From Fibrobacter succinogenes (lineage in GTDB: Bacteria; Fibrobacterota; Fibrobacteria; Fibrobacterales; Fibrobacteraceae), in the NCBI GenBank assembly GCA_902771595.1, contig CACXXH010000026.1, positions 1-49,991 on the forward strand: a stretch of DNA of 49,991 nt, read 5' to 3'. How positions within the stretch are numbered: position 1 is the first letter of the stretch; the number at the start of each line of letters is the position of its first letter. Position numbers and translations under genes: made by a program. Shown piece after piece: positions 15,174-23,180 of this stretch. The notes below the pieces were generated by a model. That model saw only the letters and a program-made list of their open reading frames with translations, was not told where the DNA came from and made no database searches.

Positions 15174-17423
15174 CTAGAACATCTTGCGCGTCTTTTTTGC
15201 GCCTTCAGAATGCTCTATGCTGCCCTTGTTGCTGAACAGAGTCGCGTCGTCGGCGGACTTGGTGCGCACCTTGTAATGGTCGCCGTCGCAGACTTCGTCG
15301 GGGTAGTTGTTCGTCGTGTAAAGGCAATAGGTCTTTTCGGTGCAGAACTCGCCTGCTAGTTTACCTGTAATGTTGCAGACGCCCTTGCCGATAACGCCCT
15401 GCGGCACGGGGAAGGATTTCTGCCTGAGGCCCTTGTGGATTTTGGTCATCACGGCGATCCACGGCGGGAGTGCGTAGTTGCCGCCCGTGTGGCCCACGCC
15501 CATGGAAACTGCCTGGTCGTATCCGACCCACACGCCCATGGTGTAGTGCTTGGTAAATCCGATGTACCAGGCGTCGGTATAATCGTTCGTGGTACCGGTC
15601 TTGCCGCCGCTCGGGTGGTTGAACCCGCTCGCCGTCACCTTGTAACCCGTACCGCGGAGGTTCACGTCCTTCAGGATGTCCACCATCAGGTAGGCTGAAG
15701 GCGGCTTCATCACGACGCTTTCTATCTTGGAATTCTTTTCGATGACTTCACCGTTCTTGTCCTCGATGGATTCGATCATGTAGGGCTCGATTCTCGTGCC
15801 GAGGTTCGGGAACACCGTGTAGGCGGAAGTCATTTCGAGGAGGGTCGCGCCAACAGAACCGAGGGCGAGGCTCGGGACCGCGACGAGCGGTGCCTTGCGG
15901 ATGCCGAATGCGCGGGCGTAGTTCACCACGGCGCTAAGCCCGTACTTCGATGCGGTGAGGACCGCCGGAATGTTCTTGGAGCGGTAGAGCGCCTTGCGGA
16001 GCGTCATCATGCCTTCGAAGTTCTTCTCGGAGTTGTGCGGGCGCCACATGCCGTTGGCTGCCGTCTCGTCGGTCATCGTGATGGGGGCGTCGTTCACGGA
16101 GTCGCAGGGGGAGGCTCCATTGTCCATGGCTACGGAGTAGACGATGGGCTTGAAGGAGGAACCCGGCTGTTCGTTGAAATCGTTTCCGCCCACCATCGCA
16201 CGGATGGCGCCGGTTTCGTTCTCGATGACGACCATCGCTATCTGGGCGTCGTGGTAGCGCACTTCGGGCGGATAGCGCCATTTCTTGGGGTTCGGGCCGT
16301 TGTCGCTGGCCAGGTAGTCCTTCTTGAACAGGGCGTAGACGCTGTCGAAGTGGGCGTAGACGGAATCCTTGTCCATCTCGTATTTCTCGGCGAGCTTCAG
16401 GTTCTTGATGGCCTTCTTCTTGAATTCCGTGCGGTATTTGGCGACCGTCACCTTGGCCACGCTGTCGGCGACGTTCTGGATATCGGGGTCGATGGTGCTG
16501 TAGATAGAAACGCCGTCGGCATAGAGCGAGTTTTGGCCGTACTTCTTTTCCATGTACTTGCGGATTTCTTCGAAGTAGTACAGGCCGTTGCCCGTTTCGG
16601 GTTCCTTTTCGGCGAGGACAATCGGGGTGGCGACGTACTTGCGGTAGTCTTCCTTGCTGATATAGCCTGCGTCATACATGGCGTAGAGCACCGTGTTGCG
16701 GCGTTCGAGCGAGGCCTTCGGGTGCCTGTCGGGGCGGTAGGATTCGGGCGCCTTGAGCATGCCGGCGAGGACGGCGTATTCCGGAATGGTGAGGCTGTCG
16801 AGCGGGCGGCCGAAGTAGTACTTGCCTGCAGCCTGGAAACCGTAGTTGCCGCCGCCCAGGTACACCTCGTTCATGTAGAACTCGAGAATCTCTTGCTTGG
16901 TGTAGGTCTGCTCGATGCGGATGGCGGTCATCGCTTCCTTAATCTTACGGGACATAGATCGTTCCGGCGTAAGGAACAGGAGCTTGGTCAACTGCTGGGT
17001 AAGGGTAGATGCACCGCGGATCTGCGTGCCTCTCAGCTTGCTTTGGATGACTGCGGGCGGAATAGCCCAAACGTTCATGCCCCAGTGCTTGTAGAAGGCG
17101 CGGTCTTCGGTTGCCATCACGGCGTTAATCGCGTTTTCGGGGATGGAATCGAACGGGGTCCATTCGCGGCGTTCCACGAAGTATTCGTGCGCAATCTTCC
17201 CGTTCATGTCGTAGATGTTGGTCACCAGCTTCGGGTTAATCTGCTCGAGCTGCGCGAGGGACGGGAGTTCGGAAGAGAAATGGTGGTAGGTGATGATGAC
17301 GCCAATGATTCCGAAGAATACGGGCGCGCACAGGATGGCGAGGCAAATCAGGAACTTCCTGTCCGTAAAGAGATTCTTTAGGTAGGAACCTGCCAAATTG
17401 AGAAAAGTCTTTATTTTTTGCAT
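15174..17423 (-). CDS. Class A penicillin-binding protein (PBP1a-type glycosyltransferase/transpeptidase)
   Basis: A 749-residue bifunctional peptidoglycan synthase. A cytoplasmic stub and one membrane helix (FLICLAILCAPVFFGIIGVII) are followed by the GT51 domain with catalytic Glu in ATEDRAFYKHWG and motifs RGASTLTQQL and RKIKEA. The transpeptidase domain has the nucleophile motif SSFKP, SKN and KTGTTND. A Cys-bearing tail (GKGVCNITGKLAGEFCTEKTYC) follows the transpeptidase. It polymerises glycan strands and cross-links them in the periplasm. ATG 17423 is chosen; an in-frame GTG at 17432 is an alternative. It is transcribed away from the tRNA-Arg gene and is separated from rlmN by 124 bases. 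Confidence 0.95.
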   Translation of the reverse strand: MQKIKTFLNLAGSYLKNLFTDRKFLICLAILCAPVFFGIIGVIITYHHFSSELPSLAQLEQINPKLVTNIYDMNGKIAHEYFVERREWTPFDSIPENAINAVMATEDRAFYKHWGMNVWAIPPAVIQSKLRGTQIRGASTLTQQLTKLLFLTPERSMSRKIKEAMTAIRIEQTYTKQEILEFYMNEVYLGGGNYGFQAAGKYYFGRPLDSLTIPEYAVLAGMLKAPESYRPDRHPKASLERRNTVLYAMYDAGYISKEDYRKYVATPIVLAEKEPETGNGLYYFEEIRKYMEKKYGQNSLYADGVSIYSTIDPDIQNVADSVAKVTVAKYRTEFKKKAIKNLKLAEKYEMDKDSVYAHFDSVYALFKKDYLASDNGPNPKKWRYPPEVRYHDAQIAMVVIENETGAIRAMVGGNDFNEQPGSSFKPIVYSVAMDNGASPCDSVNDAPITMTDETAANGMWRPHNSEKNFEGMMTLRKALYRSKNIPAVLTASKYGLSAVVNYARAFGIRKAPLVAVPSLALGSVGATLLEMTSAYTVFPNLGTRIEPYMIESIEDKNGEVIEKNSKIESVVMKPPSAYLMVDILKDVNLRGTGYKVTASGFNHPSGGKTGTTNDYTDAWYIGFTKHYTMGVWVGYDQAVSMGVGHTGGNYALPPWIAVMTKIHKGLRQKSFPVPQGVIGKGVCNITGKLAGEFCTEKTYCLYTTNNYPDEVCDGDHYKVRTKSADDATLFSNKGSIEHSEGAKKTRKMF

Positions 17424-17472
17424 CGTAGACACTTCGCAAGAAGAAATTATTCAACAAATTTAGAAAAATCCC

Positions 17473-17502
17473 TTGACAATTCAACCGATGTTGCTATATT
17501 TG
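17473..17502 (+). promoter_or_regulatory. Promoter of tRNA-Arg
   Basis: TTGACA (17473-17478), 16 bases, TATATTTG (17495-17502), 11 bases before the mature tRNA. It is the best sigma-70-like promoter in the window and shares the TATATTTG box with ruvA, the FecR gene and gene 3272. Confidence 0.85.
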
Positions 17503-17513
17503 GGGTCGTTCAA

Positions 17514-17587
<74 letters not shown>

Positions 17588-17595
17588 GAAAAAAA

Positions 17596-17628
17596 GAACC
17601 CTCTCGGTAAGAGAGGGCTCTTTTTTTG
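17596..17628 (+). terminator. Terminator after tRNA-Arg
   Basis: CCCTCTC (17599-17605) pairs with GAGAGGG (17611-17617), followed by CTC and seven T. Confidence 0.9.
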
Positions 17629-17691
17629 TATATCTCGGGTCCGAATTGCGCGGCGAGGGGCCTTGACCCGTAAAAAATATATCTTTATCGC

Positions 17692-18684
17692 ATGAACCCA
17701 TCCATCGACTTTATCGGCGATATCCATGGCCACTGCTCCGAACTGCGGCTTCTTTTGAAGAAGCTGGGGTACGAAGAAACGCAGGGCGCCTTCCGCTATC
17801 CGGGCGGAGAGCGTACCGTCGTGTTCCTGGGCGACTACATCGATCGAGGGAACGAGGCCCGCGATACGGTGAACCTGGTGCGTGCCATGCGCGATGCGGG
17901 TTCTGCCGTTGCCTTGATGGGTAACCACGAGTTCAATGCGCTCTGCTTCTGGCAGTTGAACGGCGCGGGCGGATCGCACGTGATTCACAGCATCCGCGGG
18001 GGCTACCTGCGCGAACATAGCTTCAACAAGGTGGCGATTCATGCGAAGACCGTCGAAAGTTACAAGGGCCGTAAGGCGGAATTCGAGGAAATGCTCGATT
18101 TTTTCAAGACGCTCCCGTTCTATATAGAAGCGGAGACGTTCCGGGCGCAGCATGCCTGCTTTGACGCGGGTGCCGCCGCGAAACTGGCGGGCGAGAACGT
18201 GCGCTGCTTTGCCGACGGGAACTATGACGAGCTGCTAGCCCGCGCGAACGACCAGTTCCACGAGTATAGCGACTCGCTTTTCGACCCGATAAACCTCTTC
18301 TTGAAGGGGCCCGAGATGGACCTGCCCGAGGGAATCACATTCCGCGATGGGGAAGGCGTGCTTCGCAAGCGTGCGCGGGTAAAATGGTGGATTGACCCGA
18401 AGGGAACGACGATGCGGGAACTCTCCTTCCAGCCGGGAGTGGAACTGCCTGCCTGCGATGTGCCAGCGGAAGTTCTCGGGCGTAGCTTCTATGGTGAAAA
18501 AGAGCGTCCCGTATTTTTCGGGCACTACTGGCTTACGGGGCTCCCGATGCTCATTCGCGATAATGTGTGCTGCGTTGACTTTAGCGTGGCGGGCTACCGC
18601 GGCGATGGCCGGCTTGTGGCGTACCGCTTCGATGGTGAGCAGAAACTCGACGAAAGCAAGTTTGTGTGGGTGGAGGCAATCTAG
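17692..18684 (+). CDS. Calcineurin-like metallophosphatase (PPP family)
   Basis: A 330-residue cytoplasmic phosphoesterase. The PPP signatures are GDIHGH near residue 9, GDYIDRG near residue 46 and GNHE near residue 82, with a late GHYWL supplying a metal-binding His. It resembles bacterial PrpA/ApaH-like phosphatases that act on phosphoproteins or dinucleoside polyphosphates. The residues after 110 do not allow me to choose. There is no Shine-Dalgarno; TATCTTTA (17680-17687) ends four bases before ATG, so a leaderless mRNA is possible. The next gene starts nine bases after its stop, so the two may be co-transcribed. Confidence 0.88.
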   Translation: MNPSIDFIGDIHGHCSELRLLLKKLGYEETQGAFRYPGGERTVVFLGDYIDRGNEARDTVNLVRAMRDAGSAVALMGNHEFNALCFWQLNGAGGSHVIHSIRGGYLREHSFNKVAIHAKTVESYKGRKAEFEEMLDFFKTLPFYIEAETFRAQHACFDAGAAAKLAGENVRCFADGNYDELLARANDQFHEYSDSLFDPINLFLKGPEMDLPEGITFRDGEGVLRKRARVKWWIDPKGTTMRELSFQPGVELPACDVPAEVLGRSFYGEKERPVFFGHYWLTGLPMLIRDNVCCVDFSVAGYRGDGRLVAYRFDGEQKLDESKFVWVEAI

Positions 18685-18693
18685 ACGAAAGAG

Positions 18694-20958
18694 ATGCTCC
18701 CTGTTCTGATAAAAAAGCTGTCGTCATTGAAATTTACCGCGGCGTTGCTGGTCGCGTTCCTGATTCTTACGTTTTGGGGCGTGCTTGCGCAGGCGAATGC
18801 GGAAGAGGCGGGGTTGTCGGCGTCGGTTGCTGTGGACCGCTTCTTTGACAGTTTCTTCGTGTGGGCCATGGGCGTGGTTCCGCTCCCTGCGTTCAAGAGC
18901 GTCGCGATTGCTGCGTGCGTAAACCTTGTCGCCTCCATGGTGTACCGCTTGCCCCGCGGGTGGAAGAATGCGGGTCTCTGGCTTATGCATGTGGCATTGC
19001 TCGTGCTGCTCGCAGGTGGCTTTGTCGGGAATGAAATCAAGCGGGAGTACAACGGGTTCGAGGTGATTACCTTGAATTCGGCCGAACTCCCTGATTCCAG
19101 TGCGACCGCGCAGAAGGTGAAGTTCTATGCGGCAGACGATAGCCTGGGCGCAGAACCCGTGAATCTGGACGAGTCCGTGCTGCACACGGGCTGGCCTTAC
19201 TACGCGCATTTCCGGGGTGACCTGCCTATGTCAAAGAACAAGGTCATCTCGATGTACAAGGTGTATTATGACCCGTTCCACTTTGTGCCGTATGCGTTTA
19301 TGGTGCTTTTCTTGCTGGGGGCAGTGTTCCATTACGTGGTGAAGGTGCGCGGTGCGCGTAAGGGAACTGTTAAAGCGCCGGCTTCTTGCATGGGCGCAAA
19401 AATCGTGCCGCTGTTGGTGCTTGTAATGCTTGCGGTGCCGATGAATGCACGTGCGGATGAGATCCCGAGTGATGCCTTGGTAACGTTCTCGGTGAGGCGC
19501 GACGCCTCGGTGATTGTCTGGGAAGGCCTGAAGACGGATTCCCCCGTGCTGGTAGATTCTGCTATTCGCCCGTTCGATTCTTTTGCCCGCGGGTTCCTGG
19601 ACGACCTGAGCGGCCGCGTGACATTTAAGTGCGGGGAGGCTCCATACTGCAAAAGGCAGGATTTGCGAAAACTTTCCGCCGGGGATGTCGTGCGTCTGAT
19701 TTTGAACAATCCCGAAGAGGCGAAAAACCTTGCTCTGTTCAAGGTCTTGCGCAGCGATGTGCTGGAAGCATTGCGTTTGCCGGCTGATTCTCGCTATGTA
19801 AGTTATGCGGAGTTGGCGCCATCGCGGAATTTGCTGGAACTTTATGCGAGCCGGGATGACAACCATCCGGCAACTCTCGAAATGCGGCGACTCTATTCGA
19901 ATGTATTGGAATACGAGGCGGTTGCGGCACGGACGGCGTTCTCGCCGGTCGGTGACGCAAAGGCAAGCGTGGAGCCGGCGCGGATTTCGATGGAGCTGCT
20001 TTACCACCACCTAAATCTGGCGCTATGGGCGTTCGTTGCGGCATTTATCGCCTGCCTGCTTGCTTTGCTGAACTTGATTTTCAAGTCGCGGAAAATGGAT
20101 GTGGCTGCGAATGTGGCCTGCATCGCGACGGCGGGAATACTCGCGGTTCTGTTTGCCTTGCGCATATACGTTGCCGCCCGCATTCCGCTTTCTAGTTTGT
20201 ACGAAATTGTATTGCTTGTGGCAATGCTCCTAATGGCATTTGAATCGGGTGCGTTTATTTTCTGCAAGCGCCGCACGTTCTCGCTCATGATTCCCGTGAC
20301 GTTCATGGCGGCAATTCTCCTGTTCTTTGCGAAGTTCGTGCTGGAGCCGGGCGATACTTTCCGGCCGATTCCTGCCGTGTTGAATTCCTCAGTATTCCTT
20401 ACGGTTCACGTGTTTACGATTGCGCTCGGGTTCGCGGGCATGATCCTTTCGGGCGTCATTGCCCATGTGGCGCTGTTCCGCGAGGCGGTTGCCGGTAAAA
20501 CCTGCGGGCTGCTTGCGGGCAATTCGCATGATGCCTTGGCGCGGGAACGGGACGGTGCGGGCACTCCGCTGGATTCCCTCCTGTACGGCACGCTCGTATT
20601 CGGCGCTGTCTTTACCATAATAGGCACGCTCCTGGGCGGCGTGTGGGCGGATTTCGCATGGGGGCGTTTCTGGGGGTTCGACCCGAAGGAATGCGGCGCG
20701 TTGTTCGTAATCCTGTGGGCGATGCTCGCGCTTCATCTGCGCGCGGGCCGTCTCGTGTCACGGCGCGGGTTTACGTTGTTCAATAGCTTCAATGTGGTGG
20801 TGACTTTCCTCTGCTGGTTCGGCGTGAATTTGCTCGGGGTAGGGCTGCACAGTTACGGGTTCCAGAGCGGCACGGCCTTGTGGCTCGGTATTTTTGTGCT
20901 CGTCGATGTGCTTTTCATCGTGCTTATTGGGCGCTTTGTCAAGAGAAGCGCTGTGTAA
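18694..20958 (+). CDS. ccsBA: Fused CcsB-CcsA (ResB-ResC) cytochrome c synthetase
   Basis: A 754-residue system II cytochrome c biogenesis protein. Residues 1-240 hold the ResB/CcsB membrane helices, about 245-430 a periplasmic region, and 440-754 the CcsA half with 7-8 helices. The haem-handling segment GGVWADFAWGRFWGFDPKE corresponds to the WWD motif, but the usual WDPKETWA is FDPKECGA, with two tryptophans replaced. The late histidine segment GLHSYGF is kept. It exports haem and attaches it to CxxCH of apocytochromes in the periplasm. The fusion is known in epsilon-proteobacteria and Bacteroides. No cytochrome gene is next to it. Start ATG 18694 has AAAGAG upstream. Confidence 0.9.
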   Translation: MLPVLIKKLSSLKFTAALLVAFLILTFWGVLAQANAEEAGLSASVAVDRFFDSFFVWAMGVVPLPAFKSVAIAACVNLVASMVYRLPRGWKNAGLWLMHVALLVLLAGGFVGNEIKREYNGFEVITLNSAELPDSSATAQKVKFYAADDSLGAEPVNLDESVLHTGWPYYAHFRGDLPMSKNKVISMYKVYYDPFHFVPYAFMVLFLLGAVFHYVVKVRGARKGTVKAPASCMGAKIVPLLVLVMLAVPMNARADEIPSDALVTFSVRRDASVIVWEGLKTDSPVLVDSAIRPFDSFARGFLDDLSGRVTFKCGEAPYCKRQDLRKLSAGDVVRLILNNPEEAKNLALFKVLRSDVLEALRLPADSRYVSYAELAPSRNLLELYASRDDNHPATLEMRRLYSNVLEYEAVAARTAFSPVGDAKASVEPARISMELLYHHLNLALWAFVAAFIACLLALLNLIFKSRKMDVAANVACIATAGILAVLFALRIYVAARIPLSSLYEIVLLVAMLLMAFESGAFIFCKRRTFSLMIPVTFMAAILLFFAKFVLEPGDTFRPIPAVLNSSVFLTVHVFTIALGFAGMILSGVIAHVALFREAVAGKTCGLLAGNSHDALARERDGAGTPLDSLLYGTLVFGAVFTIIGTLLGGVWADFAWGRFWGFDPKECGALFVILWAMLALHLRAGRLVSRRGFTLFNSFNVVVTFLCWFGVNLLGVGLHSYGFQSGTALWLGIFVLVDVLFIVLIGRFVKRSAV

Positions 20959-21011
20959 TACACGCATATCCGCGCTATTTTATATATTCATGAAAAAAGG
21001 AGGCATGGAAT

Positions 21012-21323
21012 ATGCAATTAGTGACGACCGATTTTATTACGGGCAAGGAAATTCAGACCATCCAGATGGTCAAGGGCAGCGTCGTGTTCAGCAAGAACGT
21101 GGTGCGCGATGTATTTGCCGGCCTCAAGACGCTTGTTGGCGGCGAGATTGCTGGCTATACCGAAATGCTGAATGACGCCCGCAATATTGCGACGAAGCGT
21201 ATGGTGAACGAAGCTTCCCATCTCGGCGCCGATGCCATTGTGAATGTCCGCTTTATGACATCTTCCGTGATGGCGGGGGCATCCGAGATTATCGTTTACG
21301 GCACTGCCGTGAAGTTTAAGTAG
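21012..21323 (+). CDS. YbjQ/UPF0145 family protein
   Basis: A 103-residue protein of the YbjQ (UPF0145, putative heavy-metal-binding) family, normal length. The pattern V-TTDFITGKEI, GEIAGYTEML..AR..A..RM..EA..LGADAIVNVRF is diagnostic; members form pentameric rings and their function is not established. A strong AAGGAGG (20997-21003) is eight bases before the ATG. A different-frame ATG at 21005 is rejected because it soon stops relative to this family frame. A terminator follows at 21426. Confidence 0.93.
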   Translation: MQLVTTDFITGKEIQTIQMVKGSVVFSKNVVRDVFAGLKTLVGGEIAGYTEMLNDARNIATKRMVNEASHLGADAIVNVRFMTSSVMAGASEIIVYGTAVKFK

Positions 21324-21425
21324 ATTCATGTTTGCTTCAAGGGACTATTTGCACGCTCGCTTATAGCGACCGTTCGCGCTAGATGCTATAAAACAAGTAT
21401 AGGGCTGGCGCTCACTTTTGCAACC

Positions 21426-21455
21426 GCGCCTCGTTGATTCGGGGCGCTTTTTTTT
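21426..21455 (+). terminator. Terminator after ybjQ-like gene
   Basis: GCGCCTCG (21426-21433) pairs with CGGGGCGC (21440-21447, one T-G), loop TTGATT, then eight T. The reverse strand carries no T-run, so it serves the plus strand. Confidence 0.88.
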
Positions 21456-21474
21456 CGGAATTCAGATTGCTTTT

Positions 21475-23067
21475 TTATTTGCTCTTCTTCGCGCGGACAG
21501 CGAGTCTTACGCCGTCGGCGGCGCTTGTGACGATTCCGCCGGAATAGCCGGCGCCTTCACCGAGCACGAAAAGCCCCTGCGTGTTGACACTTTCAAGCGT
21601 GTCGTTATTGCGCGTGATGCGTACCGGCGAACTCGTGCGCGTTTCGGGGGCCACAATGAGGCCCTGTTCTATAAATCCCGGAATCTTGCGGTCAAAATTC
21701 TGGAAACCTTCGGCAAGCGAGTTGCAAATTTTCTTGTCAAGCCAGTCCCACATGTTGCAGGCGGCAAGCCCGCAGGGGTACGTGGATTTGGGCAGGCTCT
21801 TGTCGGCGCGGTGGGCGAGGAAAGCCTTGATGGTCTGTGCGGGCGCGGCATAGCCTTTCCCGCCGACCTCGAAGGCATTGCGTTCTGTTTTACGCTGGAA
21901 ATCGAGCCCGCCGAAGGTTGTTTCGCTTGCTTCTACGGGCACGACAATCGCCCCGTTTGCGGTATGCCCGTTGCGGCGGCTGTAGCTCATGCCGTTGGTG
22001 GCAAGCGTCCCCGGTTCGGAGGCGCAGGGAACAAGAACTCCGCCCGGGCACATGCAGAAACTGTAGGCGCTGCTCGTCTTGTTTAGCGTCGGGGTCGCGA
22101 GGAAGTATTCTGCGGCTCCCGTGAGGCGTGTGTCTACGCCTTTCCCGAGTTGCCGGAGGTTGATAAGCGTTTGCGGGTGTTCTACGCGCACGCCCATCGC
22201 GAACGCCTTGCTTTCGAGCGTTACCCCGCGGGCTGCCAGGAGTTCGTATATCCCGCGTGCGGAATGTCCCGTGGCAAGAACCAGCGCTTCGCACGGCTGC
22301 CAGCGGGTGGCGCTGTTTAATTCATTTATTTTTATTGCGCAAACCTTTCCATCCTTTATCTCCACGTCTTCCAGCGCGGTATCGAAGTGGATTTTCCCGC
22401 CGAGGCGCGCAATTTCCGCGCGGATTTTTCTCAGCATCAGCACGAGCCTGTCGGTCCCGATATGCGGTTTTGCGAATGTCACGACGCTTTCGTCGACCCC
22501 GAATTCCACCATGTCGCGCAGGACTGTCTCGGAGTAAATATTGCGGCTGCGGGTATTGAGCTTGCCGTCACTGAATGCGCCGGCCCCGCCTTCGCCGAAC
22601 AGTACGTTGGAATGCTCGTTGAAGATCCTGTCGGCGAAGAACCTGCGGATGTCGCGGAACCGCTCTTCTACGGGTTTGCCCTGCTCGTACAAATCTACGG
22701 AAAATCCGCGACGCAGCAGGTGGAGGGCTGTCCACAGCCCTGCGGGGCCCGCCCCGATGATGTCCACGTGCGGTGCCATTGCGACGCTCCCTGCCAGCGG
22801 ATCGCTTTCCAGGGATTCGCGTTCCCGCTTGGCCTCGATTAGCCCGCGGGCCGCATTGCCCGAAGCGCGAAGCGGACGTTCCACGTCGAAGATGACGTTG
22901 TAGCTCCAGTGCGGCGCTCCCTTGCGGCGGCTGTCCAGCGCGAACCGCTCCACCTCGAGATTGAAAATTTTTTCGGGATGTAACCTGAGTTCGCGGGCGA
23001 GCGCCCCGCGAATTTCGCCCTTCTTTTCGAGAGCGACCGGCAGTTCTCTGTAGCGGTACGTGAACAT
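21475..23067 (-). CDS. FAD-dependent dehydrogenase, COG2509 family
   Basis: A 530-residue flavoprotein. An N-terminal ~100-residue domain (ELPVALEKKGEIRGAL..) precedes the FAD-binding GAGPAGLWTALHLLRRG, as in the uncharacterised COG2509 dehydrogenases. Further family motifs are FGEGGAGAFSDGKLNTR, HIGTDRL, CMCPGG and the C-terminal GEGAGYSGGIVTSAADG that closes the FAD site. The substrate is unknown; the CMCPGG cysteine pair suggests redox chemistry at a thiol. ATG 23067 is chosen over an in-frame TTG nine bases upstream. Neither has a Shine-Dalgarno. It is transcribed convergently with the ybjQ-like gene. Confidence 0.88.
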   Translation of the reverse strand: MFTYRYRELPVALEKKGEIRGALARELRLHPEKIFNLEVERFALDSRRKGAPHWSYNVIFDVERPLRASGNAARGLIEAKRERESLESDPLAGSVAMAPHVDIIGAGPAGLWTALHLLRRGFSVDLYEQGKPVEERFRDIRRFFADRIFNEHSNVLFGEGGAGAFSDGKLNTRSRNIYSETVLRDMVEFGVDESVVTFAKPHIGTDRLVLMLRKIRAEIARLGGKIHFDTALEDVEIKDGKVCAIKINELNSATRWQPCEALVLATGHSARGIYELLAARGVTLESKAFAMGVRVEHPQTLINLRQLGKGVDTRLTGAAEYFLATPTLNKTSSAYSFCMCPGGVLVPCASEPGTLATNGMSYSRRNGHTANGAIVVPVEASETTFGGLDFQRKTERNAFEVGGKGYAAPAQTIKAFLAHRADKSLPKSTYPCGLAACNMWDWLDKKICNSLAEGFQNFDRKIPGFIEQGLIVAPETRTSSPVRITRNNDTLESVNTQGLFVLGEGAGYSGGIVTSAADGVRLAVRAKKSK

Positions 23068-23180
23068 CGAAAACAAAAATAAAAAAAGCGAGCTTCTCGG
23101 CCCGCCTTTAAAATATCATTGCTTGCTAAAACACGCAGTGAGCAGCAAAGCTCCAGTTCTTAAACTGGGACGGTTGCGCG

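Noticed and set aside
16035..17381. 448-residue open frame on the plus strand
   Set aside because: Antisense to the penicillin-binding protein, whose catalytic motifs are intact.
17663..17668. TTGACC as a -35 for the metallophosphatase
   Set aside because: Only 11 bases separate it from TATCTTTA; spacing is wrong.
21351..21400. CGCTTATAGCG palindrome sharing a 10-base word with 30581-30590
   Set aside because: The shared word TCGCTATAAG is short and the flanks differ; not enough to call a repeat family from this window.
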